Below are positions 11,680 through 24,124 of a DNA stretch of 64,000 bases, one piece after another; positions within the stretch are counted from its first letter, which is position 1, and each line of letters starts with the position of its first letter. Location: assembly GCA_020747065.1 (NCBI GenBank), contig JAGMVK010000012.1, positions 930,001-994,000 of the forward strand, given 5' to 3'. The position numbers and the translations under genes were made by a program. This DNA comes from Cadophora sp. MPI-SDFR-AT-0126 (taxonomy: Eukaryota > Ascomycota > Leotiomycetes > Helotiales > Ploettnerulaceae). Below the pieces are notes generated by a model. That model was given only the letters and a program-made list of their open reading frames with translations, ran no database searches and had not been told where the DNA came from.

Positions 11680-13790
11680 GGTTCTTGGGAACATACCCTC
11701 TGAGACTTTGCTTGTCTGGAGAAGCTGTAAAATCTGTTGTAAGTTAAAGGACGACTGACGCTGTTCAGGATCATGTCGGATTATTGAAGCTCACAGCTGC
11801 ATAATTTATGCATAGTAAAACTCCCTATGATTGATGCCAAGACCATCATGAGATGAACCTACTGCTTGGTGCTGGCCTATGGATCTGGAGAGCTTGTCGA
11901 GGAGAGACATACATGAGCTACTGTAGATCCGGGCGTCTGGGGTACAAAAACACAACAAAAGAAGAGACTCATTTCTTGGGTAAATTCCGGAGATTGCTCC
12001 CCTGTGTTCCAACAACCCACGATACAAACCGGCAGATGCTTCACATAGATTGATGGACAGAGATTGTAATTGAAAGATTGCTTCATCTTCGTGGCCCGCT
12101 TAAAATCTCATCAACTACAAATTTGAAAGACACACATTCCGATGTTCAGCCTCATTTGTAGATCAAGGTGACTTTAAGATATGCTCGCAGAAACAAGACA
12201 TTCAACCCACCAGATCTCGTTTCATGTACAGTATATTCGTATAGTCAGAAGACGGGGGAAACAAAGGTCCGTCAGTAGTAACAACCGCAAAACCTTTTCG
12301 GGTTAATTGACTTTCGAATTTTCCGCTCAAATGCTCAATGACCTCAACGCTCAAGGACTTGACATGTGTTTGGAAAAGTCTGAGATTGGGATCTAGAGAG
12401 ATCGACAAGCGAGATGTCCGAATAATCAAAGCAAAACAGACGAAATGACAGGGATACAAATTCGAAGATAGAAATACGCATCGATCAGATCTCGCTCCAA
12501 GCTCCACCAAGGTGACTGTGTAACCATGTCCCTTGAGCTTGGCCAGGCACATCCCGCCAATCCGAGCTCTGTACCTTCACATGACAAGCCAATACGAGAA
12601 TGACGCAGGGCTGAGCATCCCACAGGGTCCATTTCTTGAAGCTACTACATGTAGTATCTAGAAGTCTCGTTCGTATTCCAGAGAGGCTTGTCATCTGCAT
12701 GGCGCGTCAACAGTTGATTATTCCTCGCTTCTGTGCGGTATCAGACCACCAGTAGCAAAACGCATGTCGTTCACACTGTTTGCAGTCCCTTGAGCAGGGA
12801 TTCCAAGGATAACAGTACAGTAGCAGCAACCCCTCATCCAATGGATCGTCAGGGTTGTCTTCTGGGTGTGTCCTGGCTGTGCGTCTTCTTGGAACACATG
12901 CAAGCCCAGCCCACCCCACTCCACCTGGTACAGGCTTGAGAAATTACCAACAATAATTGATACTGGCCGTTCTAGGAGGGGATGTCAATCAAAAAGAAGG
13001 AGAACGCCTCCACGGCAGTGGCCTCCGGAGGGCCAGCGGAGCGTCACCCACTGATTAGTGTGTTGTAATTGGTAGGTATGAACGGCCAGCGGCACAACCA
13101 TGGGACGAAGAGTCTAGGACAATACCCACGCCATAGAATTCTTGACCAGCCTTTCTTGTGAATGAATATCTTCATGCTCCTTTGCAATTTGGATTTTCTA
13201 TGCATTTGCCCCAGCAGACTCCGGAGAATCCCCTGCATTAGTCTCTCTATCGCCTGTCTCGCCCTGTCCGTAAAGTATTACTTGCTTGCTGCCGGGCCTA
13301 CATACCCTTCGACTAGCTTGGCGACATCATAACAGCTTTGGAGCAGCAAATTGCGTGGCAGCAGATGCGAACTTGCTTGCTTGCTTCCCAGCCATTCTGT
13401 CTTCATTTCGCCCTCTGTTGAGCCCATTGACTTCGAGCTGTTCAGTCAGTCAGTCAGTCAGTCAGTCAGCCAGTGAATTACTCCTTCCGGAATCTGTGGC
13501 AACCGAACGGGGCCATTGAGATCCTCGAGCCTCGCACTTGAATGCCCACAAATACACCGCATTGCCTCCCTCAGTCTCCCACGGCCGGGTTATTATTTGC
13601 CTCGAATTCGCCTTCACCTTCTCCTAATCAATGGCTACTTGAGACTCTGCCGCTACCATCTATCTGCAAAGCCACTGCTCGAACGTCCAGCTCCCGCAGA
13701 GCATCCTACCCAATGTCCTCCCTACGAAATTAAAAGCTTCTGTTACGCAGACCCGACTTGCAGACATACCCCCACACCCCGAGCAATGCG
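11680..13790. other. 2.1-kb intergenic region with long leader of the PH-LRR gene
   Basis: No confident gene. A minus-strand ORF at 12202-12552 (116 codons, ending in KRDLVG) has fairly protein-like composition, but no domain, splice partner or good start was found. From 13250 to 13790 the sequence is C/T-rich and is probably the promoter and leader of the next gene. It contains a TCAG tandem run at 13442-13469. Several upstream ATGs (13516, 13542, 13786) precede the chosen start. Confidence 0.4.
13442..13469. repeat. (TCAG)7 microsatellite
   Basis: Seven consecutive TCAG units lie in the probable leader/promoter of the PH-LRR gene. The units read as (CTGA)n on the other strand, the branch-site-like tetramer. 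No function is claimed. Confidence 0.85.
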
Positions 13791-16700
13791 ATGGCGCCTT
13801 CGGCGAAGGAGAATGGAGGAAGTAAGGGAGACAGGCGGAAAAGTATGAATATCTTCTCGAGAGGATCCTTGACAGGTCTCACCCAAATCAACACCGATGT
13901 CTCATCCAGCGATAGTCTAGACTCTGGGGAGAAGAAAGAGAAGAAGAAAATGGGCAAACGCAGCTCGCTATTTGGCTTGGGTCCAGGATCAAACGCTGAC
14001 CTGTCACAAGACGGATCGATGAGTCCTGTGAAGAGCAGTGACAAAGTTGATTCTCCCAAACTGCGGCCCAAAACTCTCCAGAAAAATCGACCTTCTTCAA
14101 TCTTCGGATCCCTGGGCAGGAAGTCACTCACACACGTGGATGAAGGAGAGTTGGACAGTCCATATACCGGCACACCGGAATCTCCAGAACCAGAGGGCAT
14201 GCATCCACAAGCTGGGCAGTTGAGTAGTAGGACGGTGCTATACCATGGGGAGATTCAGACAACGAGTGGCATGTTCAGGAAGAAGAAAGAATATTTGGTC
14301 TTGACAGATACACATCTGCTGCGATTCAAAAGCCAGGCCAGAGCGTCAGAGGCTTTCTCCTCAATCCCCATGCCACATGGAAGAAATAATGCGACACGCC
14401 ACCCCTCCACAACATCCATTGGGTCTCTACAAGAGGTCCAGTCGAATAATTCCCATACTTCAGCAGAGCATGAAAATCAGATACCTCTCAGACAGATTGT
14501 GACGGTCTACCGACTCGAGGATGGGCGGCCTTTCTTTACAACCGAGGTAGTGTACTTGGACGAGGAATCATATGGTGTTGGGTCCATACAGCTTATGCTT
14601 CATGATCCCAAAGATGCCGATCTCTGGCACTCTTCCATTCGAGGAGCGGCCCAGAAAGCAAGATTACTCATGACAGAACCATTTCCAGAGAAAATCGTTC
14701 GACATCTGGTTGCAGCAGTTGACAGCGTAGATGACTATGATGCTGACCACTTTCAAATATTTCGAGTTGTTCGACGGACTACCACAAAAGCTGGACGTTC
14801 GGCGGACGACTTGCAGAAGATGGGCTCTTCGGTTTTTCACTTAGTTGTTGGCATCAACAAAGTTCATTTGGTACCACTTCCTGATTTCGGTGTACCGTCT
14901 GCCCGTGTTTCCAACACCAAAATCGGTCGAGCTTCTTGGGGGATTGTGTCTTTGGTAGATTTGAGAGTCACATATGACGATGATAGATTCGAACTGGCAT
15001 TTCGACAACCAGTTCGAGCAGCAGAGGTACTTGAGCTAGCGGCTTCAGCAAGTCCAGATGTTGCTTATTCACTTCTGCGAGCTTGGCGACACTTGAAACC
15101 GCTTTGGGATGACCACAACTTCAACTATTCTGGACCGAGGCGAATAGTCGACACTTGCGAAGCAGGACTCACTATCGATGATGACGAGCTCGATGGCTTC
15201 GATAGAACACTTGCGGCATACTGCCTAGCGTACAATACCAACCCTTTCAATGTTCAGTATGCAGTTGATTGGCAAGTGGAGGACGCGCCTGAATTCTGGC
15301 TGTGGCCCCCAAAGTACACCAAGAAGTACACTTTGCCAGAACTACTAGCTATAATGCGGAGTCTGCGATGCAACGAACGCTTTAGGTCCATATCTTTCCG
15401 GGATATCGATCTACACTCTCTGCACAGTACAATTGATGGAAACGGTATTGAACATGCGGCATGTGCGACTCGTGGTGGAATACCAATTGACGTGTACTTC
15501 AATCTCAACCCCAAGGACAAGTCGCTGCTCTACCAAGAGGTGCAGGCCCTTGCATTGAAGTCGACTAAGCTCCGGAGGATGGACTTTACCAACTGCCTTC
15601 CTAGGAGACGGCCCCGAGATAACTTCGATTTCGATGGGCGTGAGGTTGACAAAGATCCTGGGAGTGAGATCGTTGCGGCATTGTTGCCGCTCTGCCAATC
15701 CCAACTGACAAATGTTGATTGGATCATTCTGAATGGCATAGAGCTGGGGGAGACGGATCTTGATTCTCTGATTCCTGCCATGCAGAAATCCCAGGCCAAA
15801 TTGAGGGCCATCGAATGTTCTCACTGTGGCTTGAACGACAGAGGAATCATGCAACTGATCACCCATCTTGATCGACAAAATGCAACTTTAGAATACATCA
15901 ATCTGTCTGACAATCCTGGACGGATCAATCTGGAGCAATTTCAAGCTTCAATGAGTCGATTCACAAGACTGCGGAAACTCAACCTTTCGAGGACCACCTG
16001 GACTACTGGAGATCAGCCCATGGTGCTTCCTGAAATATTGATGACTTGGAAGCTCCAGGAGCTGGTCTTGGATGGTGTTGCTGTACGTATTATCCTCCCC
16101 CTAAAAAACACCTCAGACTAATTTGAACCAGATCAACGCAAAGACCCTTGAATCCATCTCGACATATTTAGGAAGCGCTATGTCAGACGACCTTTACATT
16201 CTCAATTTAGATCAGTGCAGCTTGAATGGCAATGATGTCGCTCTCCTGATGCACTCCATGGTCAGGGTTCCTGGTGAAGTTCGCAGTCTCGAGCTTCATG
16301 TGAGCGCCAATAGATTTGAGAAGGGGGTGAGTGAGATCGTCAAAGCCATTCAAGCTAACCATGCTCCAACTCACCTGTTTCTACGAATGATTGAATTTGC
16401 CAAAGAGGATCATTTCAGGGAGCTGTTGCAAGCACTTCGGACCAACACTACAATTCGTTGTTTGGACATCTCGAAAGCTTCCCTTCCTTACGATGCCGGA
16501 GAAGAAACTTGCGAAGCTATGAGACTTGTGTTTGAGGACAACAAGACTTTGGAAGACCTGGATATTTCGGGAGAGCAAGCCCACCTCGAAGTCACTCGGT
16601 TTGGAATCGGACTCAACAGTGCCTTGCAGGGTCTCAAGAAGAACAAAACGCTGAAAATTTTACGTATCATGTATCAGAATCTTGGTTTGGAAGGCGCCAA

Positions 16701-17451
16701 TACGCTTTCATCAGTCATCGAAGCAGATACAGGTCTCACGCATATTTACTGCGAACACAACGACATCAATCTCCAAGGATTCACCACCCTGGTCAACGCT
16801 CTTGCCAAGAATTACAAAATCGTGTTGCTTCCGTTCTTACAAGATGACCAGACCACTTCGATGAAGAGAATGAATGCCAACATGAGAGAGACGCGAGCGA
16901 CTTCTTCCAAGAATGACCATCATCTTAAGAGTTCGGTTCGACGTACACTGACAACATTTGGTGTCGGGCACGCAAAAGCAGAAAAGCTTGAGCTCACTCC
17001 TCAAGACGTGGATGAGGTTGTGAGACTCTTGAATGAGCGGTGGCAGCAACAGATGAGCCGACTAGCACAATTTCTTGAGCGAAACATGAACATAGCCGCT
17101 GGTACTCCTGGCTTTGGTATTGATGGAGAGAGTATTCTCAGCGAAGAGACGATGCGTCCTACAACGGCTTTGAGCGATCAGGGAATTTTGGAGCAGGTTC
17201 TGAGTAATACTACGCCCAAGGTCGAGCTTAACAACCCTGTTGAGTCTCATGCAAATAGCCAGACACCGGCTATAGCTATCGGAAGCGATACTGCACATGT
17301 GAAAGAAAATAAAGAGAACGGAAGAATGTCCATTGTGGCAGAGTCTGACGACGAGGAAGAACGACCCGGCACTGCTCAAACTAGGAATGGGAAGGAGAAA
17401 GTCTTTGATTTGAGAGAGACGGAGGGTGGAATGTTTATCATGGATTCATGA
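13791..17451 (+). CDS. PH domain + leucine-rich-repeat protein, CARMIL-like architecture
   Basis: Exons are 13791-16082 and 16132-17451 (1203 aa). The intron 16083-16131 is 49 nt (GTACGT..CCAG, phase 0). Residues ~1-140 are basic and Ser-rich. A PH-like fold follows at about 145-300 (VLYHGEIQTTSGMFRKKKEY.. and DADLWHSSIRGAAQKARL). A middle region leads into RNI-type leucine-rich repeats from about residue 500 to 1010 (for example DLYILNLDQCSLNGNDVALL and LRIMYQNLGLEGANTL). A helical segment VDEVVRLLNERWQQQMSRLAQFLERN comes next. The tail is acidic and Ser/Thr-rich, ending FIMDS. PH followed by LRR is the order seen in CARMIL actin regulators, but no capping-protein-interaction motif was seen in the tail. 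A role at the membrane or in actin control is therefore inference. The start was chosen at ATG 13791 because upstream in-frame codons include no better ATG. Confidence 0.88.
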
Positions 17452-19104
17452 TTCCCATTCATTCGGTGATGGCAATAGACACGTTAGACAACCAGATTGG
17501 TTTCAGGGGCTGATTTGGGCATGCTTGGAACATTCTTGAGTCGATGTTCAGAATCGATGTTCAGGATGCACACTGGAGCAAGTGTTTTATTGGATTCTTG
17601 TTCTTCGTTGATTTGATCGTTCGTTCACTTGTTCATTCTTCCTTGGGAGTTGGTCGGCCGCATTTGCATATAAGGGAGCAAAGTTTTGTCGCACTTTGTT
17701 ATCTTTCCCCTTAGGAGTATGTATTACATGCATAGCAATGGCGCTTGGGGAATCGTTTCAGATTGCGCGCTTCTTTGTTATTTGAAAGGTTTGGGAATGG
17801 TATGGCATTGTGGGAAAGGCAGTACGAGAATACCTCTATGAATAAAATGCGTTGGTTTTGGCTGTTGGGATGTGGAGTATGGAGGATAGAAGGATGGCAC
17901 TTAGTGCTTGCAAATACATTGTATAATGTTCTGTGTTGCTTCTTCGTTGATTGTTGTAGGGTTGATCATTTTTGGAAGTTCCCGTGATTCGCCTTCATTC
18001 AGGTGCTCATCTTTCTCGTTGTTCTCATTCTCGACAAGTCAGCCCGATTGAGACAGCACGCATGCAAGCTTACAAGGTGAAACTTTGCTCGTTGAGATTG
18101 CTCAATGTGGCAAGAAAGTGCGGGAGAATCGAGGCTGTCAACAAGCTTTAACCGAAGCGCCGAATTGCGGCGGCGGAGAATACCTCCTTCACGGACACAG
18201 AACTCCTTCCCTATCTGTGTTAAGATATTATGTAGGTGACATCATTTCAGTTTGCGGGGACCAGAGTCGTGTATGTTTTACTGCATTCTTCAGTTCATGC
18301 CTCGCTCTCGTCAATGTTTTTCCATTCAACCAACATAATGGGAACAAGACTTCCCCAGTATCACCTCGATGATCGAGTCTCTTCGAAACTCATCAGGTCT
18401 CTCCTCCAAATCTCTTCCAAATTGCCGTCCAAATTCAAGGACACAACCCATCACCCACTCCCTCCACCGGATCTGCAACACCGCCTCTACACTCACCCTC
18501 CTCGGAACAAGCATGTCCTAAATCGACGTGTATGATGCGGCGCAGAGGTAGGTGATGGTGGATGAGTGTAGACCTGGCGAGGATTTGAATGTGGAGTCAA
18601 GATCTAGTGGTTTGGGCAAGGACGAGTATGAAATGTTGGTTAAGGAGAAGCAAAAATAAGGTGGAGAGGAGGATGGATCGGAGCAGAGAGGAGAAAACGA
18701 TGGGTGGGATGACACGGATGTTGTGGAGGGGACGATGTGGAGGACGAGGTATTTGCCTCCTTGCTTTATGGATTGTACTTCCAGACCCAGGTTGGAGATG
18801 AGTGTTGAGATGGCAAAGACTTCCCCTGTTGATTGGTGGAATGAAAGAAATTTTATGTTCAATTTGCAAAAAGGAGACTGTGAAGATGCCGGAGGGTCTT
18901 GGAACATCGCTTCGAATGAGGTACTGCTAACTTTCTGATTTAAGTATTGGGAGATAATCAGTGACCAGAAATGTCACCCATTCTCGCATATCACAAAAAT
19001 TCCAACAACAGCTCGAGCTCTGAATTTCGCCAAAATCCAAGTCATGGCATGCAACATCTCCTCTTGGGCCGAAAGTCTTATTGCCAGCCATCCACTTGAT
19101 TTCT
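17452..19104. other. intergenic, no supported gene
   Basis: Contains the PH-LRR 3' UTR (T-rich, ~17452-17950). Short opposing ORFs follow at 18236-18535 (+), 18518-18907 (-) and 18326-18514 (-). The two minus-strand pieces are adjacent and have moderately protein-like composition, but no splice pair joining them gave a convincing product. A short plus-strand ORF near 18370-18521 also ends cleanly. None is assigned. Confidence 0.35.
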
Positions 19105-19290
19105 CTACTCCATATACGCCGTCGTCCAAGGAGAATCCTCGTAAATCTCCCGCTCGGTAGGCTCTCTGTATCCAATGACAATGTCGATGACCCGGATCAG
19201 CCAGTGTAGGACTATGAATAGTACCATGGCGGTGATAAATGTCGCGCCTAGTATGGCGAGCAGTTGGTTGATGAGGAGGAAGATGGACAT
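19105..19290 (-). CDS. putative 61-residue single-pass membrane peptide
   Basis: Unrecognised small ORF. It starts MSIFLLINQLLAILG, has one long hydrophobic segment at residues ~3-40 (ATFITAMVLFIVLHWLIRVIDIVIG) and ends in a polar acidic tail with YREPTEREIYEDSP. The start context is CAACCAGGATGT, acceptable for fungi, and also looks like a splice acceptor (ccag|g), so a leader intron is possible. The frame is open further upstream to 19569, but that part is low complexity. It stands alone on the minus strand about 450 bp from a similar small membrane ORF. The hydrophobic-plus-charged design argues against chance, but there is no family evidence. Confidence 0.35.
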   Translation of the reverse strand: MSIFLLINQLLAILGATFITAMVLFIVLHWLIRVIDIVIGYREPTEREIYEDSPWTTAYME

Positions 19291-19728
19291 CCTGGTTGAG
19301 GTCTGGCAGAGGTACGTTGTTTTGATTTGTTTTAGTCTGGGTCGCTTAGCGATGCTTAGGGGCAACGGGAAAAGGAATAAGTTTGAAGCGAAACAGTACG
19401 ATAGAACGGTGGCAGATTCGAATTGGAGTTCTGGCGATGAGAGATAGGAAGTTAATATCTTAGATGTGTTCAGTTGATAGGCCGGCCTTTTGTGGGATAG
19501 GAGGCCTTTTGCATACTTGTCATCAATAAGTGCCAGCAATTCCTTAGTCACATCGTCAACTGATCGCATGCTGGAATGGCTCTGATTGCCTTCTCGTCTA
19601 CTAAGTGTATTCGTTCCACATACGATTCACCATATTTCCAACAATTCAGTACGCAAGCACTGAGCCGAACAAGAGGCAAATGTCGCCAAATACCACAAAC
19701 AACCCCATCTATTCCATCTTTAAACCAT

Positions 19729-19899
19729 TTATGAGTCCGCAATTAAGCCTTCTTCTTCATGATCGCCTCGACAGTGGGGGAAAAGAGCTTCTTGAATTCC
19801 TTCGCAATTTCGGAGTTTGAAAGCCCAGAGTGAGAGGCCAAAGAGGAGGATGGTGACGCACTTTTCTCCGATTATGGCGAATGTGTATGGTTCCATCAT
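19729..19899 (-). CDS. putative small membrane peptide with overlapping alternative tail
   Basis: Unrecognised 56-codon ORF beginning MMEPYTFAIIGEKCVTILLF, in a good fungal start context (CAACCATGATGG). It has one hydrophobic helix (residues ~6-28, CVTILLFGLSLWAF) and then a less convincing tail. The frame one base later stays open over the same bases and ends NSEIAKEFKKLFSPTVEAIM followed by KKKA at 19743. That looks more like a real amphipathic tail, with lysines placed as in a KKxx ER-retrieval signal. A one-base indel, a frameshift or an unseen splice could join the helix to that tail. Could also be noise. Confidence 0.3.
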   Translation of the reverse strand: MMEPYTFAIIGEKCVTILLFGLSLWAFKLRNCEGIQEALFPHCRGDHEEEGLIADS

Positions 19900-22124
19900 G
19901 GTTGGTCGTTCCAGTGGGTGGTGTTGAGATCTAAGCGAGGTTATTTGACTGTGCTCGGATGGTATGATGCTGACTTGCTGTTTGATCGGGAAATCGGTGG
20001 AATCTGGTGGAAAGTCGAGCCTATGAAGTATGATGGGGCGTACGTTGGAATACAAGAAGCCGGTTTAATTGTTTGCCAGACTTGATAAAATGTAGGACGA
20101 AGGCGAAGCTTGGGGAAAAGTGATGCCTGAATCTTTCAGATGAACAGGAGTTGGATTCAAGACAGCAGGGTGTGAAGTCACTCTTGCAAACAACAAATCA
20201 ACAGTCAGACTCTGGGCGTGACGATATGACATGAACTCCGTTCTTCCAATATTTTTTTCCCTTCCTTTCTTCCTCTCCTGCCATCTCCATACTCACACTG
20301 AGTCCCACTAGCAAGCGAGTGAATGCACCCCAAGCATTGACCCTAATCAAGTACCCTCAAAGCATTGCATTTTACCGTCTTTATCCCAAGATTTTCTCGC
20401 ACTATCCCTATAGCCCTATGCTTCTAAGACCTTTAATGATAGCTACACCTAAGGATTCAACTTGAGTGCCTCGTTGAACTCCTAGCAATGGTTTGTTAAA
20501 CAGGACGAAGGCACATGGGTGGGTGATGGTGGAGAAATCCATTGAACGGGCATATAGGCGCCGACCCATTGTATCGTACTTGATTGACTTTACTTCTAAG
20601 CTTATTTTCATGTTGCTGCTATCTTAAGTTAATGTTGTAAAAGCTTTGTTGCGAAAGCTTTATTGATACTCTGATAGGGGAGTGTGAAAGGGTGATTAGA
20701 GGGAGTGCTTTAAAGTCCCTACATGGAACGAGCTGAACGAGTCGAAGTATCGAGCCCTAATTTCCCGAAAAGGCTTTTCTGATTCCTTACTCTTGTTGTT
20801 GGTGTGATTGTAGGGCGAGTGCTGTCAGGATGGAGGGGGTTTGAGTCGATACTTTATTTGAAGTTGTACTCGCTTCCAGATACTTCAATCAACCAGCAAC
20901 AATGTTTTTTTGCACCTTCTGGCGTTAAGACCACGACAGTGGGATGACTTGCTAGAAGGTACAGTCATCGTAACTTTCTCATGGGTTGTTTTCGCTGGAA
21001 GAAGGTAATGCTGGTGCTTTCGCCACTTTGCCCAGAGGTCACAAATGTGTGAGCCCTAGGAATTGCATATGTTTAAGAAGCAAGTTGTAAATATTAGGAT
21101 ATTCTATTTAATTGAACATTGTACACCTGGATGATTTAAGAGACAACACTGCTCAGAAGATGAAGGTCAATATCAAGCCCATGACATGTGCTCTTCCGTG
21201 CCGAAGTATCCAACCGAGGAGCTTGGTTCCGAAAAGCAGCTTCTCGCCCATCGAGTTGCCTCGGCATCCAGATTGAGAGGATGGTATTTTGCAACGAACA
21301 AGGTGAGGAGGGCTGGGTATGAAAGAGTAGAAGTGAAAATCTCTTCCACAGAGAGACCAAGCCGATACTCGCTATATTCTCGCTCAACGTGAGATAAGTC
21401 AAGATGAGGAAATTGATAAATAAACAAAGACACCGGATTGCAGTTAAAACATAGACGAAATCAAATGGTGACTGACAGAGCAAGTATAACCTAGATTTCA
21501 GTGTTTCGGGGAGATCGAGACTCCCTTCTGCGTTCTGTTTCTCCTATCCCACGACATGCTGTTGACTTCAATTGCTTTGCCGCAAACGTGACCTTTGGAA
21601 GGACCAAATCTGCACCAGATCACACTCATGGCCAACCAGTTATGATAGCCTGTCGATTCAAGGATGTAACTTGCAGTTTACAATCCGTTCCCGTCAAGCA
21701 TCCCAGCTTTCCACTCACCAACAAGCACGACTCAGGCAATCATTGATCAGACGACTGAGGTATTTTCATGTCGGAAGGCGGCAATAGACGGCGAATATGA
21801 AAACAGCTGAACCCTTCAGCCCTTCGGCCTTAGATTCAGATTCCTGAGCAACACCGCGCCTCCAGCTCCCCGTTGGAGTGGAAAAAGATGTCTCAGATTA
21901 TGAGCTGACCGGGTCATTTTCTTCCGAGAGTCGATATTGGCTCTGGGAACGGAAAGTTGATGATCAGCATGCAGGCGATCACTCCGAGTGGATGCGACAG
22001 ACTTTCCGAAAGCGGGGAGAGGAAACTCAAAAGGTCAAAAGCCTGGAGAGTGGCTTGAGTTCAGACATCAGACTTTCGAAACAAAACGAGACGTGCTCGA
22101 GCACTTGTCTCTCTTGACGAGCAA

Positions 22125-22201
22125 GTGAGAGGAAAAGAATGTACGCTAATCTCGACAAGTGAATCTACCTCCGTGAGTGAGAGGAGAAGAATGTACGCTA
22201 A
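22125..22201. repeat. 25-bp direct repeat, two copies, 52-bp spacing
   Basis: Copies at 22125-22149 and 22177-22201 match at 24 of 25 positions (GTGAGAGGARAAGAATGTAC and CGCTAA). Shorter CAAGTG/CACTTG inverted words surround them. They lie in unannotated DNA. Confidence 0.8.
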
Positions 22202-23067
22202 GACATGAGAAAGGGATGAACAACGTGGAGGAGTTCCGTGCGAGCACTTATCCCGCCGTTATGAGGCAAAAATAGATGAGAGCTACCGTCGGGAACCGTC
22301 CACTTTGACGACCAAGCGTCGATAGACTTTTGAGGTCTCGAACAACGCGTCATGAAGCATATGCGAGTTTAGGGAGTTTGGTAACCGTTCAATAAGGGTT
22401 GATGCTTGTTTGCAGCTGCTGCGTCGTGCTTCAAGATGAACTGTTGGAGAAAGTGTCACCGAGCTTCGCTTCCCCGGAATTGTAACCCATCATGCCTTGC
22501 CTTGCCTCCCCCATGGAACCAGCAGAGAAACAGCATTCGTAGGAGGATTTATGTCAACGTTGTATTTGCTCCAAAAGAAGTACAGTGTGTCTTCACCAAA
22601 CTCAAAATGGACCACTGCTTAAGTTCCCTCTACCCGGTTCTGATATCAACGCAACGAGTGCCCACCTCCTTGGTCTTAGTGGATGTCATGCCACATGACT
22701 CCTGCCTTGGGATACTGATGCCTCTGTCTGCCCTTGCATTCAGGGACCGTAGGAAAATCGATCTCTGAATGGTATCTAGGTGGTCTGGGCTGCTTTGAGT
22801 TAATGTTGCATTCCCATCACGATCACTAGCGTCATATAGTGACCTCTCGGTTGGCGGGGACTATCCGAGTAGAGCACCACGCCAAAGCTCTCGTCCATGC
22901 CTCATGGCTGGCAACATGTGCAATCTAAGCATGATTTCAGCTGGTCAGGAGGAACGGGAAAGACTGAATTGCAGCTCTGACAAGGAAACAACGCGGATTT
23001 GACAAACTCTAGAAAGTTTGATTTGGTGTCCTGTGGTTTCTCTCGTTCTCGTCTCGAATTGCTGGAT

Positions 23068-23177
23068 TAGATCTTCAGATCTAGGCCTAAGACGTTCTTA
23101 GCTCTCGAGAGCTAAGAACTTCTTGGCTCGGGCTTCCTCCGTTTTGAACAAGAAGAGTCTGGGGCTTAGACTTCTTG
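23068..23177. repeat. cluster of palindromes / hairpins
   Basis: Four inverted repeats lie in 110 bp. TAGATCT-tc-AGATCTA is at 23068-23083. TAGGCCTA is at 23082-23089. A perfect 26-bp palindrome is at 23094-23119 (half-site GTTCTTAGCTCTC). CAAGAAG/CTTCTTG arms are at 23149-23155 and 23171-23177, with extra TCT/AGA pairing inside. No ORF crosses the cluster. Confidence 0.85.
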
Positions 23178-24092
23178 ACGCCACAGAATCATAGATCAAT
23201 ATAACTTGTTCTTTTACTGTATCATTCGGTCGGTGCCGATTGGGTGGTTTCTCGTTGTAGTGCTGCACAGACCGGTTCGTTATCCCTCAGATCCCTATTA
23301 CGTTGGTGATGTGGTTCCGGTGGGGGTATGTGACTACCATTCGCCTGGAATATGGAAAATCTCCAGTGTGATAGAAATGAAAAACTCAAATAATACCCTG
23401 TAAATGCTCGGTGGCGGAGGATCTTGTCTGGAAGAAGCAAATGCAGAATACAGGACACAGGAGGGAACGAAGCGAGAGTGGAACTCAGCAAGGACAATTG
23501 CTGGCCCAACACGTTTCACGCTGTCTGGTCCTGCCACAGGCGCACGAGTATAAATTCAACATATTTCAGGGGAAAGCTCTCCTTCAGCTGTTGGTGCGGG
23601 TACTGGCACGCCCAAAATCGAGCTTGAGGGATGATGGCTGGAGGGGAACACGCGGGGACCCTCCGCCACTGTTGGTTCCTCACTAAATTACCATTACCCT
23701 CGGCACTGGTGCTGTGCCTGGGCTAAGAAGGAGCGAAAGAATGCGCGACATCGTTAGGGTAGAAGATATATCTCCGCGGCGAGAAGAGTTGTTAGCTGTA
23801 GATCATGCTGTTTAGGCTGTCTAGGCTTGAAGTGTCGGCGGGGTAGGGTAGGTAGAGTAGAGGTAGAATAGCTTTGAGGACCGATAGCCGAAACGGTGCC
23901 AGACGGTGTTTTGGTTTGGTGAGTACCCCCGGCACCGTCTTCCAAGTACAGGAGAGGATTATGCACGTCGAAGCATATCTATGCACATCTATGCAAGCCT
24001 ATCTGTTAAAAAGAGGCCGGTCTAGCCGTGCCGATGATTGCTTTCGCTGCCGCGAACCAAAGGATGGACAGGAAGCGAAGCGATTTCAAGGA

Positions 24093-24094
<2 letters not shown>

Positions 24095-24122
<28 letters not shown>
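24095..24122. repeat. (CCAG)n microsatellite
   Basis: About seven tandem CCAG/GCCA units (gccagccagccagccagcc) in gene-poor DNA. Confidence 0.85.

Positions 24123-24124
<2 letters not shown>

Noticed and set aside
12202..12552. Minus-strand 116-codon ORF with protein-like composition
   Set aside because: No domain, no convincing start or splice partner; mentioned under the intergenic entry only.
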